Source of the DNA: CAVPGP01 sp963704025
GTDB taxonomy: Bacteria; Actinomycetota; Thermoleophilia; Gaiellales; Gaiellaceae
NCBI GenBank assembly: GCA_963704025.1
Contig: CAVPGP010000003.1
Location: 124,001-188,000 of the forward strand
DNA: 64,000 nt
Reading direction: 5' to 3'
A program made the position numbers and the translations under genes. This document shows, piece after piece, positions 50,740 through 59,502 of this stretch (its first letter is position 1; each line of letters starts with the position of its first letter). The notes below the pieces were generated by a model. It saw only the letters and a list, made by a program, of their open reading frames with translations. It made no database searches and was not told the DNA's origin.

Positions 50740-52041
50740 ATGAAGCTCAGGATCCCCGCAGCCGCGACCCTCGTGGTCGCGCTTGCGCTTGTGGCGGCTT
50801 CGGCGACCGGCGCACGCACCAACGCGCCCGCCAAGCAGCAGAAGGAAGCAATCACCGTCTGGCTGATGTCGGACGCGCAGAGCAACTGGCCCGAGGCCGT
50901 TGCGGCTGCCAACACCGCCTTCAAGGCGAAGCACCCCGGCGTGGACGTCGACGTCCAGTACCAGGGCTGGGGCGACTACAAGACGAAGTTCGAGGCGACG
51001 CTCGCCTCGGGTAACGGGCCGGACGTGCTCGAGTTCGGCAACACGGACGTCCCCAAGTACAGCTCCGCCGGCGCGCTCGCTCCGCTCACGAAGTCGGACT
51101 TCCCCAACTCGGGGACCTGGCTGAGCGGGCTCGCGAAGGCCGGGTCGTACAACGGCAAGATCTTCGCCGTGCCCTATTACGCCGGCGCCCGTAGCGTCAT
51201 CTACCGGACCGACCAGTACAAGGCGGCCGGGATCAAGAAGACGCCGGCGACGCTCGCCGAGTTCATGACCGACGGCCAGAAGCTGATGGCCAAGTACGGC
51301 GGCAAGAAGAACCCGAACTACTCGGCCGTCTACTTCCCGGGCCGCTACTGGTACGCCGCCATGTCGTTCGTCTACGACTTCGGCGGCCAGATCGCCAAGA
51401 CGAGCAAGGGCAAGTGGGTCGGCGCGCTCGACTCGCCGCAGGCGCTCGCCGGGCTGAACGCCTGGAAGAACGCGTCGCTCAAGCTCTCCCGGGCGAACAA
51501 GACCGGTGACGAGGCGCACCCGCAGCAGGCGCTCGTCTTCGCCAAGGGCGCCGTCGGCTCGTTCATCGGCAACGGCTGGGAGTGGCCGTACGCGCTGGAC
51601 AAGAAGCTCGGCAACCCGGAGCTCGCCGGCTCGATCGGCGCCTATCCGATGCCGAGCCACACCAAGGGCAAGTACATGCCGACGTTCCTCGGTGGCTCGA
51701 ACCTCGGCGTGCCGGTGACGAGCAAGAACAAGGGCATGGCGTCCGACTGGATCGCCGCGTACACGAGCACGGCGAACGAGACGCTGATGGCGTCGCAGGG
51801 CGGCGTGATCCCGAACACGACGTCGCTCGCCAAGATCAACGCGTCGAAGCCCACCCTGGCGCCCTTCGCCGAGGCCGCGAAGTACAGCTGGTTCGTCCCC
51901 TCGACGCCCAACTGGGCGAACGTCGAGAGCGCGAACGTGCTCCAGAACCTGCTGAGCGGCATTCTCCGCAATCCCGGCAAGACCAAGGACCTCGCGTCCA
52001 ACGCAAGCCAGCAGATCACGGAGATCCTGAACGGCAAGTGA
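50740..52041 (+). CDS. CUT1 ABC transporter sugar-binding protein
   Basis: This is an extracellular solute-binding protein of family 1, 433 aa, with AGGAGG upstream of the ATG. It has a signal peptide (KLRIPAAATLVVALALVAASATGA) but no lipobox cysteine, so anchoring is not by a standard lipoprotein route. Domain features: EAITVWLMSDAQSNWPEAVAAANTAFKAKHPGVDVDVQYQGWGDYKTKFEATLASGNGPDV and the aromatic-rich FPGRYWYAAMSFVYDFGG. Its place after the NagB-II-like gene and between dre-like sites suggests GlcNAc, chitobiose or murein sugars as substrate, like DasA or NgcE. Confidence 0.9.
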   Translation: MKLRIPAAATLVVALALVAASATGARTNAPAKQQKEAITVWLMSDAQSNWPEAVAAANTAFKAKHPGVDVDVQYQGWGDYKTKFEATLASGNGPDVLEFGNTDVPKYSSAGALAPLTKSDFPNSGTWLSGLAKAGSYNGKIFAVPYYAGARSVIYRTDQYKAAGIKKTPATLAEFMTDGQKLMAKYGGKKNPNYSAVYFPGRYWYAAMSFVYDFGGQIAKTSKGKWVGALDSPQALAGLNAWKNASLKLSRANKTGDEAHPQQALVFAKGAVGSFIGNGWEWPYALDKKLGNPELAGSIGAYPMPSHTKGKYMPTFLGGSNLGVPVTSKNKGMASDWIAAYTSTANETLMASQGGVIPNTTSLAKINASKPTLAPFAEAAKYSWFVPSTPNWANVESANVLQNLLSGILRNPGKTKDLASNASQQITEILNGK

Positions 52042-52074
52042 TCCTGGAAGCCTGAGGGTTCAGACTGGAGGCGG

Positions 52075-53031
52075 ATGAGACCCGACTCCACCGTCGCCGC
52101 CGCGCCGGCCGCCATGCCGGCGCGGCGGCGACGCCGTCTTCGCGCGACCCGCGGGACGGCGCCGTACCTGCTGCTCGCGCCCGCGGCCGGCGTCATCTTC
52201 GCGGTGCTGGGCTATCCGCTCTTCAAGCTCCTCACGCTGTCGTTCCAGCAGTACGGGCTGCCCGAGCTCTTGGCGCACAAGGGCAAGTGGATCGGGCTCG
52301 AGAACTACTCCACGATCCTCCACGACCGGCAGTTCTGGACCGTCCTCTGGCGGACGGTGCTCTTCACGGTCGTCAACGTCGGACTGACGATGGTGCTGGG
52401 GACGCTCGTCGCCATCCTGCTGACGAAGCTCGGCGGCTTCATGCGGCTGCTGCTGACGACTGCGCTCGTGCTCGCCTGGTCGATGCCGCCGGTCGTCTCC
52501 ATCAACATCTGGAACTGGATGGTCGACTATGAGTTCGGCGTCCTGAACTGGGCGCTGGCGGAGCTCGGCTTCAGCCAGTTCGCCCACCACGACTGGTTCG
52601 TGAACCCGGTGCAGGGCTTCGCCGTGATCACGGCGATCGTCGTCTGGGGCGCGATCCCGTTCGTCGCGATCACGGTCTACGCGGGGCTCTCGCAGGTGCC
52701 GCAGGAGCTCCTCGAGGCGGCCTCGATCGACGGCGCCGGCGCGCTGCGCGTCTTCCGCGACATCACGATGCCGATCCTCAAGCCGATCTTCGTCATCCTC
52801 GCCAGCCTGTCGGTGATCTGGGACTTCCAGGTCTTCACCCAGGTCTGGGTGATCCGCAACTCGCGGCCGGAGGCGGACTACTTCCTGATGAGCGTCTACT
52901 CGTTCGTGACGTCGTTCAACATCAGCCAGTACGGGCTCGGCTCGGCGATCGCGGTGACGATGATGCTGATCATGTTCGCCGTCACGTTCTTCTACATCCG
53001 GCAGATGGTCCGGATCGGGGAGCTCGAATGA
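52075..53031 (+). CDS. CUT1 sugar ABC transporter permease 1
   Basis: This is a MalF-type inner-membrane subunit of 318 aa with a basic N-terminus (MPARRRRRLRATRG), about six membrane helices and the EAA loop EAASIDGAGALRVFRDITMPILKP that contacts the ATPase. It overlaps the second permease gene by 4 nt (ATGA). No ATPase is encoded in this operon; the one at 45473 is the likely partner. Confidence 0.93.
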   Translation: MRPDSTVAAAPAAMPARRRRRLRATRGTAPYLLLAPAAGVIFAVLGYPLFKLLTLSFQQYGLPELLAHKGKWIGLENYSTILHDRQFWTVLWRTVLFTVVNVGLTMVLGTLVAILLTKLGGFMRLLLTTALVLAWSMPPVVSINIWNWMVDYEFGVLNWALAELGFSQFAHHDWFVNPVQGFAVITAIVVWGAIPFVAITVYAGLSQVPQELLEAASIDGAGALRVFRDITMPILKPIFVILASLSVIWDFQVFTQVWVIRNSRPEADYFLMSVYSFVTSFNISQYGLGSAIAVTMMLIMFAVTFFYIRQMVRIGELE

Positions 53032-53861
53032 GACGCCACAAGAAGCTCCGCCGGGTGGGCGTGAACCTGCTCGGGATCCTCGTTTTCGTGATCGTGATCT
53101 TCCCGGTCTACTGGATGGTCAACACGGCGTTCAAGCCGGGCAACGACATCCTGTCGCTGACGCCCCAGTTCTTCCCCCGCAACCCGACGCTGATCAACTT
53201 CAGCGATGCTATCCACCGCCCGTTCTTCTGGAGCGACGTCAAGAACAGCCTGATCATCACGGGCGTCGTCGTCGGGCTGTCGCTCGTGCTCGCCTTCCTG
53301 GCGGCGCTCGCCCTGGCGAAGTTCCGCTTCTACGGCCGCAAGGGCTTCATCGTGACCATCTTCGCCGTCCAGATGGTGCCGCTGAACGCCCTGATCATCC
53401 CGCTCTACATCGCGCTCAGCCGTGTCCACCAGGTGGACAAGCTGACCGGCGTCATCGTCACGTACCTGACGTTCGTCCTGCCCTTCTGCGTCTGGACGCT
53501 GAGGGGCTTCATCCTCGGCGTGCCACGAGAGCTCGAGGAGGCGGCCATGGTGGACGGCAGCACGCGTTTCGGCGCCTTCCTCCGCATCCTGCTCCCGCTC
53601 GTCGCGCCGGGCCTCGTGGCGACGTCGATCTTCGCGTTCATCCAGGCCTGGAACGAGTACATCATGGCCTACGTGCTGCTCTCCTCTCCGGAGAAGCAGA
53701 CGCTGACCATCTGGCTCGCGAACTTCACCACGCAGCGCGGCACCGACTGGGGCTCGCTGATGGCCGGCGCGACGCTGACCGCGCTGCCGGTCGTCCTCTT
53801 CTTCGTGCTCGTGCACCGGCGGATCGCGTTCGGCCTCACGGCCGGCGCCGTCCGCGGGTGA
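53028..53861 (+). CDS. CUT1 sugar ABC transporter permease 2
   Basis: This is a MalG-type permease of 277 aa with six membrane helices. The EAA loop is EEAAMVDGSTRFGAFLRILLPLVAPG. Its end overlaps the glycosidase gene by 4 nt (GTGA), so import and hydrolysis are encoded in one coupled operon. Confidence 0.93.
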   Translation: MRRHKKLRRVGVNLLGILVFVIVIFPVYWMVNTAFKPGNDILSLTPQFFPRNPTLINFSDAIHRPFFWSDVKNSLIITGVVVGLSLVLAFLAALALAKFRFYGRKGFIVTIFAVQMVPLNALIIPLYIALSRVHQVDKLTGVIVTYLTFVLPFCVWTLRGFILGVPRELEEAAMVDGSTRFGAFLRILLPLVAPGLVATSIFAFIQAWNEYIMAYVLLSSPEKQTLTIWLANFTTQRGTDWGSLMAGATLTALPVVLFFVLVHRRIAFGLTAGAVRG

Positions 53862-55243
53862 GCGCGCAGCCCGGCAGCGTCGAACGCGACGCCCTCGCCG
53901 TCATCTGGCCGTCGTTCCCGGGAGCGGTGGCGCCGGACTGGGTGCTGCGCCTGCTCGAGCGCGGGCTGGGCGGGATCGTCATCTTCGCGTACAACACGGG
54001 GCCTCGGCTGCCGGAGCTTTCCGTGCGGCTGAAGGAGGTCTCACCCGGCGTCGTGCTCGCGACGGACGAGGAGGGCGGCGACGTGACACGCCTCGAGGCC
54101 GACTGCGGGAGCTCCTTTCCCGGCGCGCTCGCGCTCGGAGCCGTCGACGACGTGGAGCTGACCCGGGCGGTGGCAGCGTCGATCGCGGCCGAGCTCGCCG
54201 CGGCCGGCGTGACGATGAACCTCGCGCCCGTGGCGGACGTGAATTCGAACCCGCACAACCCGGTGATCGGCGTCCGGTCGTTCGGGTCCGAGCCGCAGCT
54301 CGTGGCCCGGCACGTCGCCGCGTTCGTCGAGGGGACGCAGTCGCGGGGCGTCGCCGCGTGCGCGAAGCACTTCCCCGGGCACGGCGACACGCACGAGGAC
54401 TCGCACCTGGCTCTGCCGGTCGTCGGGTGGCTGCCGGACCTCGCGCCCTTTCGCGCAGCGGTGGACGCGGGCGTCCGCGCGGTGATGACGGCGCACATCG
54501 TCGTGCGGCCCGAGCGGTTGCCGGCGACGGTCAGCTCGTCGGTCCTCGGCGTGCTCCGTGACGAGCTCGGCTTCGACGGGCTCGTGATCACCGACGCGCT
54601 GGAGATGCGAGGGCTGGCCACGTCCGTGGGCGTCGAGGAGGGCGCGGTGCTCGCGCTCGCCGCGGGCGCCGACGCGCTGTGCGTCGGCCACGACCTGCAC
54701 GCTGAGGCGGTCGACTCGATCAACGCGGCGATCCTCCAGGCCGTCCGGGAGGGGAGGCTCGAGGAGGAGCGCCTGGCCGAAGCGGCCGCGCGCGTCGCGG
54801 GGATCGTCCGCGGGCTCCCTGCTCCGGGCGCCGGCGCCGCACCGGCCGGCGATCCCGGCGCCGAGGCCGCCGGCCGCGCGCTCCGGGGCCGGGCCCGCGT
54901 CGCCGGGGAGCCGCTCGTCGTGGATCTCGTCCCGGAGCCGGGCATCGCCGCGGGTTTCGTGCCGTACGGCTTCGGCGACGCCGCCCGCGAGCGCTGGCCG
55001 GAGGCGGCGGTCGTCAGCATCGGAGAGAGCGGCGAGCTGCCGGAGGTCGGCGCCGGCCCGGTCGTCCTCGTCCTTCGTGACGCGGGACGCCATGCGTGGC
55101 AGCAGGCCCTCGCTGCGGAGCTCATCGCCGCGCGCCCGGACGCCGTGGTCGTCGAGACCGGCCTCCCCGACGGCTCGCCCGCGACGCTCTTCACTCACGG
55201 CGCAGGCCGCGTCAACTTGCAGGCGGCGGTCCGGGCGCTGTGA
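53858..55243 (+). CDS. Family 3 glycoside hydrolase, NagZ-like beta-N-acetylglucosaminidase
   Basis: NagZ cuts GlcNAc from GlcNAc-anhydroMurNAc or GlcNAc-MurNAc. GTG 53858 gives 461 aa. The family signature KHFPGHGDTHEDSH (near residue 168) carries the His/Asp general acid pair of NagZ, and ITDALEM (near residue 246) the aspartate nucleophile. The N-terminal TIM barrel is complete. The last about 130 residues form an extra C-terminal domain. It has no signal peptide, so it would act in the cytoplasm on imported disaccharides. It overlaps the deacetylase gene by 4 nt. Confidence 0.9.
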   Translation: MSAQPGSVERDALAVIWPSFPGAVAPDWVLRLLERGLGGIVIFAYNTGPRLPELSVRLKEVSPGVVLATDEEGGDVTRLEADCGSSFPGALALGAVDDVELTRAVAASIAAELAAAGVTMNLAPVADVNSNPHNPVIGVRSFGSEPQLVARHVAAFVEGTQSRGVAACAKHFPGHGDTHEDSHLALPVVGWLPDLAPFRAAVDAGVRAVMTAHIVVRPERLPATVSSSVLGVLRDELGFDGLVITDALEMRGLATSVGVEEGAVLALAAGADALCVGHDLHAEAVDSINAAILQAVREGRLEEERLAEAAARVAGIVRGLPAPGAGAAPAGDPGAEAAGRALRGRARVAGEPLVVDLVPEPGIAAGFVPYGFGDAARERWPEAAVVSIGESGELPEVGAGPVVLVLRDAGRHAWQQALAAELIAARPDAVVVETGLPDGSPATLFTHGAGRVNLQAAVRAL

Positions 55244-55839
55244 TCGCAGTGGTCTCGACGCATCTCGACGACGCCGTCTTCTCCTGCTGGTCGGTGCTCA
55301 CGCGGCCCGACGAGGTGCGCCCCTTGACCGTGTTCACCGGCGTTCCCGAAGGTGTGCAGAGCCCCTGGGACGGCGACGTGCCCTCGGCGATGCGCGGCGC
55401 CGAGCGGCTGGCCGAGGACCGGGCCGCGCTCGCGCTCGCCGGCCGCGAGCCGGTGCACGTCGGCCTCTTCGACGAGGCGTTCTCCATGGGGGAGCAGCCG
55501 ATCGCCGAGACGCTCGAGCCTTTGCTCGCGGACGCCGAGACGGTGTACGCGCCGCTCGCGTTCCAGAACACCGATCACATGCGGGTGCGCGACGCGGTTC
55601 TCTCGATCCGGCCGGACGCCATCCTCTACGTCGACCTGCCGTACGCGATCAGCTCCGAGCCGCCCCGCGAGGTGCCCGGGCGGCGGCGCGAGGACGTCGA
55701 GCTCGCGGCCGAGGAGCTCGAGCGCAAGCTCGAGGCCTGCCGCTGCTACGCGGGCGAGCTGCCCCGGCTCTGGATGCACGGCGACTTCCTCGCGGACCCA
55801 CGGATGGGGCGCGAGACGTGCTGGCTTCCTGGCCATTGA
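55240..55839 (+). CDS. PIG-L/LmbE-family deacetylase
   Basis: GTG 55240 overlaps the glycosidase stop and gives 199 aa. The protein has the zinc motif of GlcNAc-specific deacetylases in the form STHLDDAVFSCW near the N-terminus and a second histidine in FQNTDHMRVRDAV. The usual HPDD reads HLDD, a mild change. In this operon a role on GlcNAc-containing sugars is likely. The substrate could also be a glycosylated metabolite. Confidence 0.8.
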   Translation: MIAVVSTHLDDAVFSCWSVLTRPDEVRPLTVFTGVPEGVQSPWDGDVPSAMRGAERLAEDRAALALAGREPVHVGLFDEAFSMGEQPIAETLEPLLADAETVYAPLAFQNTDHMRVRDAVLSIRPDAILYVDLPYAISSEPPREVPGRRREDVELAAEELERKLEACRCYAGELPRLWMHGDFLADPRMGRETCWLPGH

Positions 55840-55880
55840 CGTTTGTAGGCGAGGGGGCGGATACTCACCCCGGAGGCGCG

Positions 55881-56852
55881 ATGCCGTTCACGCTCATCAC
55901 CGGGACGTTCCACGTCGTCGGGCGGACGAAGGCGGGCAACCCGTCCGGGTTCGAGCCCGACGGGGACTCGATGCAGTTCAGGCCGGCGACGCCGGCGCTC
56001 CTGTCGCATCTGAAGCGCCTCGACCAGCCGGTGCGGCTGACGTCGATCGGCTCGACGCAGCTCCGCTTCGAGGGGATCGACGCGCTCGAGCTGCACTTCT
56101 CGGCAGGGAAGGGCGGCGTCATGCACCAGCCGCGGCCACTTGCGGACGACGCCCGCGACTTCCTCACCAAGGAGCTCAAGCTCGACCCGGTGCACTATGC
56201 GCCGCCGAGCGACCTCCGGGTCCAGCCGCCGGTCCGGCGCGACGGCGCGAAGGGCTTCATCCTCTCGCGGGCGCTCGACGTGCACGGACGTCCGGTCTCG
56301 TTCGTCTTTGCGGGCGGCGCGCCGGCGAAGGACGGGTCAGAGGTCCAGCTCGACGCGAAGCTCCTGCGGCAAAGCGTGAACTACGACTCGCTGCGCGCCG
56401 GGAATGCGTACCCGCTCTTCTACGACACGCTCTTCGCCGATCTGCGCGCCGTGCTTGCGGCTGCGGCTGTCTCGGCGCGTGATGCGAAGCGGGGCCTCTG
56501 GCAGCAGGACGGTTCGACCCGCGGTGTCGGAGCGGCCGATGCTGCCGCGCTCGAGAAGAGCGGGGTCACGTTCCCCAAGCTCTTCCGCCGGCTGATCGAG
56601 TACTTCGGCCAGGGCGGCAGCGGCCTCGCCGGCTTCCTGCCGTGGCTCGAGGCGTCGGAGGAGCCCGTCCTCGACCTGAGGAAGGACAACGTCACCCACT
56701 TCGACGACGTCGTCGGCGTGCGGGGCTCGAAGGTGCGCCTCATCCGGAAGCCGGAGGAGCTCGTCTTCATCAGCGCGAAGACGAAGAACAAGCAGGCGGC
56801 GCCGTGGATCGCGCCGGCCACGGTGACGGCGCGCCTGGCCGCGCCGCTCTGA
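55881..56852 (+). CDS. Staphylococcal nuclease-like domain protein
   Basis: The ATG at 55881 has CGGAGG upstream and gives 323 aa. The first part (MPFTLITGTFHVVG..PDGDSMQFRP near residue 30) and the later stretch NYDSLRAGNAYPLFYDTLFADLRAVLAAAAVSARDAKRGLWQQDGS resemble the SNase fold, in which GD and the R..A...A..GLW segment are typical. A C-terminal region of about 110 residues is unmatched. Nuclease activity is uncertain. It has no signal peptide, although many SNases are secreted. It lies after the amino-sugar operon but may be transcribed separately. Confidence 0.55.
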   Translation: MPFTLITGTFHVVGRTKAGNPSGFEPDGDSMQFRPATPALLSHLKRLDQPVRLTSIGSTQLRFEGIDALELHFSAGKGGVMHQPRPLADDARDFLTKELKLDPVHYAPPSDLRVQPPVRRDGAKGFILSRALDVHGRPVSFVFAGGAPAKDGSEVQLDAKLLRQSVNYDSLRAGNAYPLFYDTLFADLRAVLAAAAVSARDAKRGLWQQDGSTRGVGAADAAALEKSGVTFPKLFRRLIEYFGQGGSGLAGFLPWLEASEEPVLDLRKDNVTHFDDVVGVRGSKVRLIRKPEELVFISAKTKNKQAAPWIAPATVTARLAAPL

Positions 56853-56856
56853 CCGC

Positions 56857-57588
56857 TTAGCCGAGGCCGTAGCTCGTCAGCCGCCGGTCCCCTGCCGGCG
56901 TCCGGACGATCAGCTGCCGCGCCCAGTAGGCGCGGAAGGCGCGCGGGTCGCGGCGAATGCGGCCCGCGTAGCGACGGATCGCGTCGACGTACGCCCACGA
57001 CGCGTTGTAGCGGTAGAGCGCCCGCCGCTCGTCGGGCCAGCCGGCGGCGCGGAGGAAGCGCCCGGCCGCGAGGATCGACTGGCGCGGATCGTCGATCTCG
57101 CCGCGTCCGTACTGCTTCCAGGTGGACGGCATGAACTGCATCGGTCCCCGGGCGCCGGCGGTGCTCGATTGCCGCACGCGGCCGAAGGCCGACTCGACGT
57201 AGTTCACCGCGGCGAGCACCTGCCAGTCGACGCCCGACCGGCGCTCCGCCTCGCGGTAGAACCGGAGCAGCGTCGCGGGCGCGAGCGCCGGCCCGATGCG
57301 GAAGCTCTTCAGCGGTCGTGGGCGCGTCAGCCGCGCAAGCGCACGCTGTGCCAGCACGTCGTCGCGCACGTCCCGCGCCAGCTGCCGCGGCAGCCGTGCG
57401 AGCACTCGCTCCGCGAGCGCGGAGTGCGAGACGAGACGACGCTCGGCGACTTGCTGCCGGAGCGCCGGCGCTGCGACCGCCCGCGGCAGCGGCGCGCGGC
57501 CGTCCCAGCGATCGAGACCGGCATCGAGCGAGGCGGTCGAGGCGACGAGCGTCGCCGCCAGCGCCGCTAGGCTCGGTCCCGCGCCCAC
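56857..57588 (-). CDS. Lytic transglycosylase-type (SLT) murein hydrolase
   Basis: GTG 57588 gives 243 aa with a short hydrophobic N-terminus that may be a signal peptide (SLAALAATLVASTASLDA). The SLT domain holds the catalytic glutamate in LAAVNYVESAFGRVRQSSTAGARGPMQFMPSTWKQYG, with LYRYNASWAYVDAIRRYAGRI near the C-terminus. Such enzymes cleave glycan strands and release anhydro-muropeptides, the kind of material the upstream recycling genes use. It overlaps the ATP-grasp gene by 22 nt. Confidence 0.85.
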   Translation of the reverse strand: MGAGPSLAALAATLVASTASLDAGLDRWDGRAPLPRAVAAPALRQQVAERRLVSHSALAERVLARLPRQLARDVRDDVLAQRALARLTRPRPLKSFRIGPALAPATLLRFYREAERRSGVDWQVLAAVNYVESAFGRVRQSSTAGARGPMQFMPSTWKQYGRGEIDDPRQSILAAGRFLRAAGWPDERRALYRYNASWAYVDAIRRYAGRIRRDPRAFRAYWARQLIVRTPAGDRRLTSYGLG

Positions 57589-58784
57589 GCGCCCATGATC
57601 CCGCGGTAGTGCGCAACGAAGTGCTCCTGCTCGTGCGCGGGAAACGTCGAGAGGACGGTGCGTACGAGCAGCTCGTCGAACTCCGGCGACGTGAAGAAGT
57701 CGTGCACGAGCTCGTCGAGGTGCGGCAGGTGCGCGGCGCAGAACTCCTGGTATGCGTCCACCTGGAACTCCTCGTCCGCGAGTCGCCGGTACGCCGCGAG
57801 CTTGTCCTCGTACGGGACGTCGGCGCGGTCTCCGACCTCGAAGTAGCGCCGGAAGCTCGTGTTGACGCCGGCGCGCCGCTCGGTCGCAAGGCAGAACGCG
57901 CTCCACCGGACGAGCGCCGCGATCGCCCACGGGAAGTAGTAGTGGAGAGAGGTGAGCGCGACGTCCGGTGACGCGTTGGCGTAGTCGATCGGATAGGCGA
58001 CCCCGTCCTTGACGATCGTCTCGCACGAGTTGAACTCCCAGCGGAAGAGCGCGTTGACGAGCCGCGAGATCGAGACGACCTCCTCGCCGAGCTCGGGCGT
58101 CAGGAAGTCGTGCCTGATCTGGTAGCGGTCGTGCATCGGCCGCGACGGCTCGAACCACATCGACATCGTCTCGGCGCCGATCGAGAGCGAGCGGACGAAG
58201 ACGTCGAAGTCCTCCAGCGCCGCCTGCAGGTGCATCATCCGCTCACCCGACTCGTCGTAGGCGGCTCGCAGCTCTTCCGGCGAACCGATGCGCGAGACGC
58301 CGACCCATTGGCCGCCGTCGAACGGCTTCATGAAGAGCGGAAAGCCGACCAGGTGGCCGATCGCCTCGACGTCGAACGGCGCGTTGTACCGCTCGGCCGT
58401 CGCCTCGAAGCGCTCGTTCGCCGGTGGCACCTTGTGCGGGATCAGCCACGTCTCCGGCACCCGAATTCCGAGCCGCATCAGCGCGCAGTAGGCCGAGTGC
58501 TTCTCCATCGCCTGGAAGGTGAACGGGTTGTTGAGCAGATACACGTCATCCATCAGCATCACCTTCTTCAACCAGGCGCGAGGCAGGTCGTACCACCAGG
58601 CAAGGCGGTCGATGACGAGCGCGTAGCGTGGCTCGTAGCGGAGGTCGAACGGCTCGTTGACGATCCGCTCCGTGTGTAGCTCGAGGCCGTCGACCGGACC
58701 GAGGCGGGAGACGATCGCTTCGAAGGCGGTCGGCCAGTCCTCCTCCGTGCCCAGCAGCAACCCGATCGTCCTCTCTGCCGGCAC
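57567..58784 (-). CDS. ATP-grasp-fold protein (putative carboxylate-amine/peptide ligase)
   Basis: GTG 58784 gives 405 aa. An N-terminal pre-domain (ERTIGLLLGTEEDWPTAFE) is followed by NNPFTFQAMEKHSAY near residue 85 and the ATP-binding strand GFPLFMKPFDGGQWVGVSRIGS near residue 147. The Mg-binding region is NSCETIVKDGVAYPIDYANASPD near residue 270. These positions fit the ATP-grasp superfamily (RimK/D-Ala-D-Ala ligase-like), but the substrate is unknown. It is co-transcribed with two alpha/beta hydrolases and a lytic transglycosylase, with overlaps or 1-nt gaps. Together they may make and edit an acyl or peptide conjugate. Confidence 0.75.
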   Translation of the reverse strand: MPAERTIGLLLGTEEDWPTAFEAIVSRLGPVDGLELHTERIVNEPFDLRYEPRYALVIDRLAWWYDLPRAWLKKVMLMDDVYLLNNPFTFQAMEKHSAYCALMRLGIRVPETWLIPHKVPPANERFEATAERYNAPFDVEAIGHLVGFPLFMKPFDGGQWVGVSRIGSPEELRAAYDESGERMMHLQAALEDFDVFVRSLSIGAETMSMWFEPSRPMHDRYQIRHDFLTPELGEEVVSISRLVNALFRWEFNSCETIVKDGVAYPIDYANASPDVALTSLHYYFPWAIAALVRWSAFCLATERRAGVNTSFRRYFEVGDRADVPYEDKLAAYRRLADEEFQVDAYQEFCAAHLPHLDELVHDFFTSPEFDELLVRTVLSTFPAHEQEHFVAHYRGIMGAWARDRA

Positions 58785-58785
58785 G

Positions 58786-59502
58786 TCAGACGAACCTTGG
58801 CAGGTGGTGGGCGAGCTGGTGCCGCCAGGAGGGCCAGTCGTGCGGGACGTCGTGGCCCCAGAGGTCGAGCTCGTGCCGGATTCCCTTCTCGGCCAGCAGC
58901 GCGGCGAAGCGTCTCGTCGAGTCGAGCGCTCCGGTCGTGTCCTCCCACTGGCCCTGTCCACAGACAAGCACGAGGTTCGCATGGCGTCGGAGCCAGTCGA
59001 GGTGGTCGCCGTCGAGGTTCGCCACGTAGTCCATCGGATTGTTGAAGTACACCGCATCGCCCCGCTCCCAGCCTCCGCCGACGGCCGTCACGTCGTAGAC
59101 GCCGCTCATGCAGAGCGCCAGTGGGAAGACGTCGGCCCGCTTAAGCGCGAAGTTCGCAGCGTGGTATGCGCCGAAGGAGCACCCCGCCGTGAGCAGCTCG
59201 TCCGTGTCGCATTCGCTGCGGATCCAGGGCACGACGTGCTCGAGCAGCCAGTGCTCGTACAGCCCGTGCTCGTGCGCCCGCGCCTCGAGCGAGAGGTCCT
59301 GGCGGTGCCAGCTGGCGGAGTCGTGGCTCGAGACGCAGTAGAGCTTCACACGGCCGGCCTCCAGCAGACCTGCGACGGCGTCGACGAGACCGCGAGCCTC
59401 CCAGTCCCATGGCGCGCCCTCCTGTGACGGGAAGGCGAGAAGCGGCCGGCCCCAGTGCCCGTAGACGTTCACCTGGACGCCGTCGATCCACTCGACCTTC
59501 AT
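58786..59502 (-). CDS. Esterase-like alpha/beta hydrolase
   Basis: The ATG at 59502 overlaps the upstream stop (ATGA) and gives 238 aa. The nucleophile elbow is ELLTAGCSFGAYHAANFA (GCSFG near residue 113), and the likely catalytic histidine is in LWGHDVPHDWPSWRHQL near the C-terminus. It resembles the esterase D / PHB-depolymerase-like group. It has no signal peptide. It pairs with the second hydrolase and the ATP-grasp gene. Confidence 0.8.
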   Translation of the reverse strand: MKVEWIDGVQVNVYGHWGRPLLAFPSQEGAPWDWEARGLVDAVAGLLEAGRVKLYCVSSHDSASWHRQDLSLEARAHEHGLYEHWLLEHVVPWIRSECDTDELLTAGCSFGAYHAANFALKRADVFPLALCMSGVYDVTAVGGGWERGDAVYFNNPMDYVANLDGDHLDWLRRHANLVLVCGQGQWEDTTGALDSTRRFAALLAEKGIRHELDLWGHDVPHDWPSWRHQLAHHLPRFV

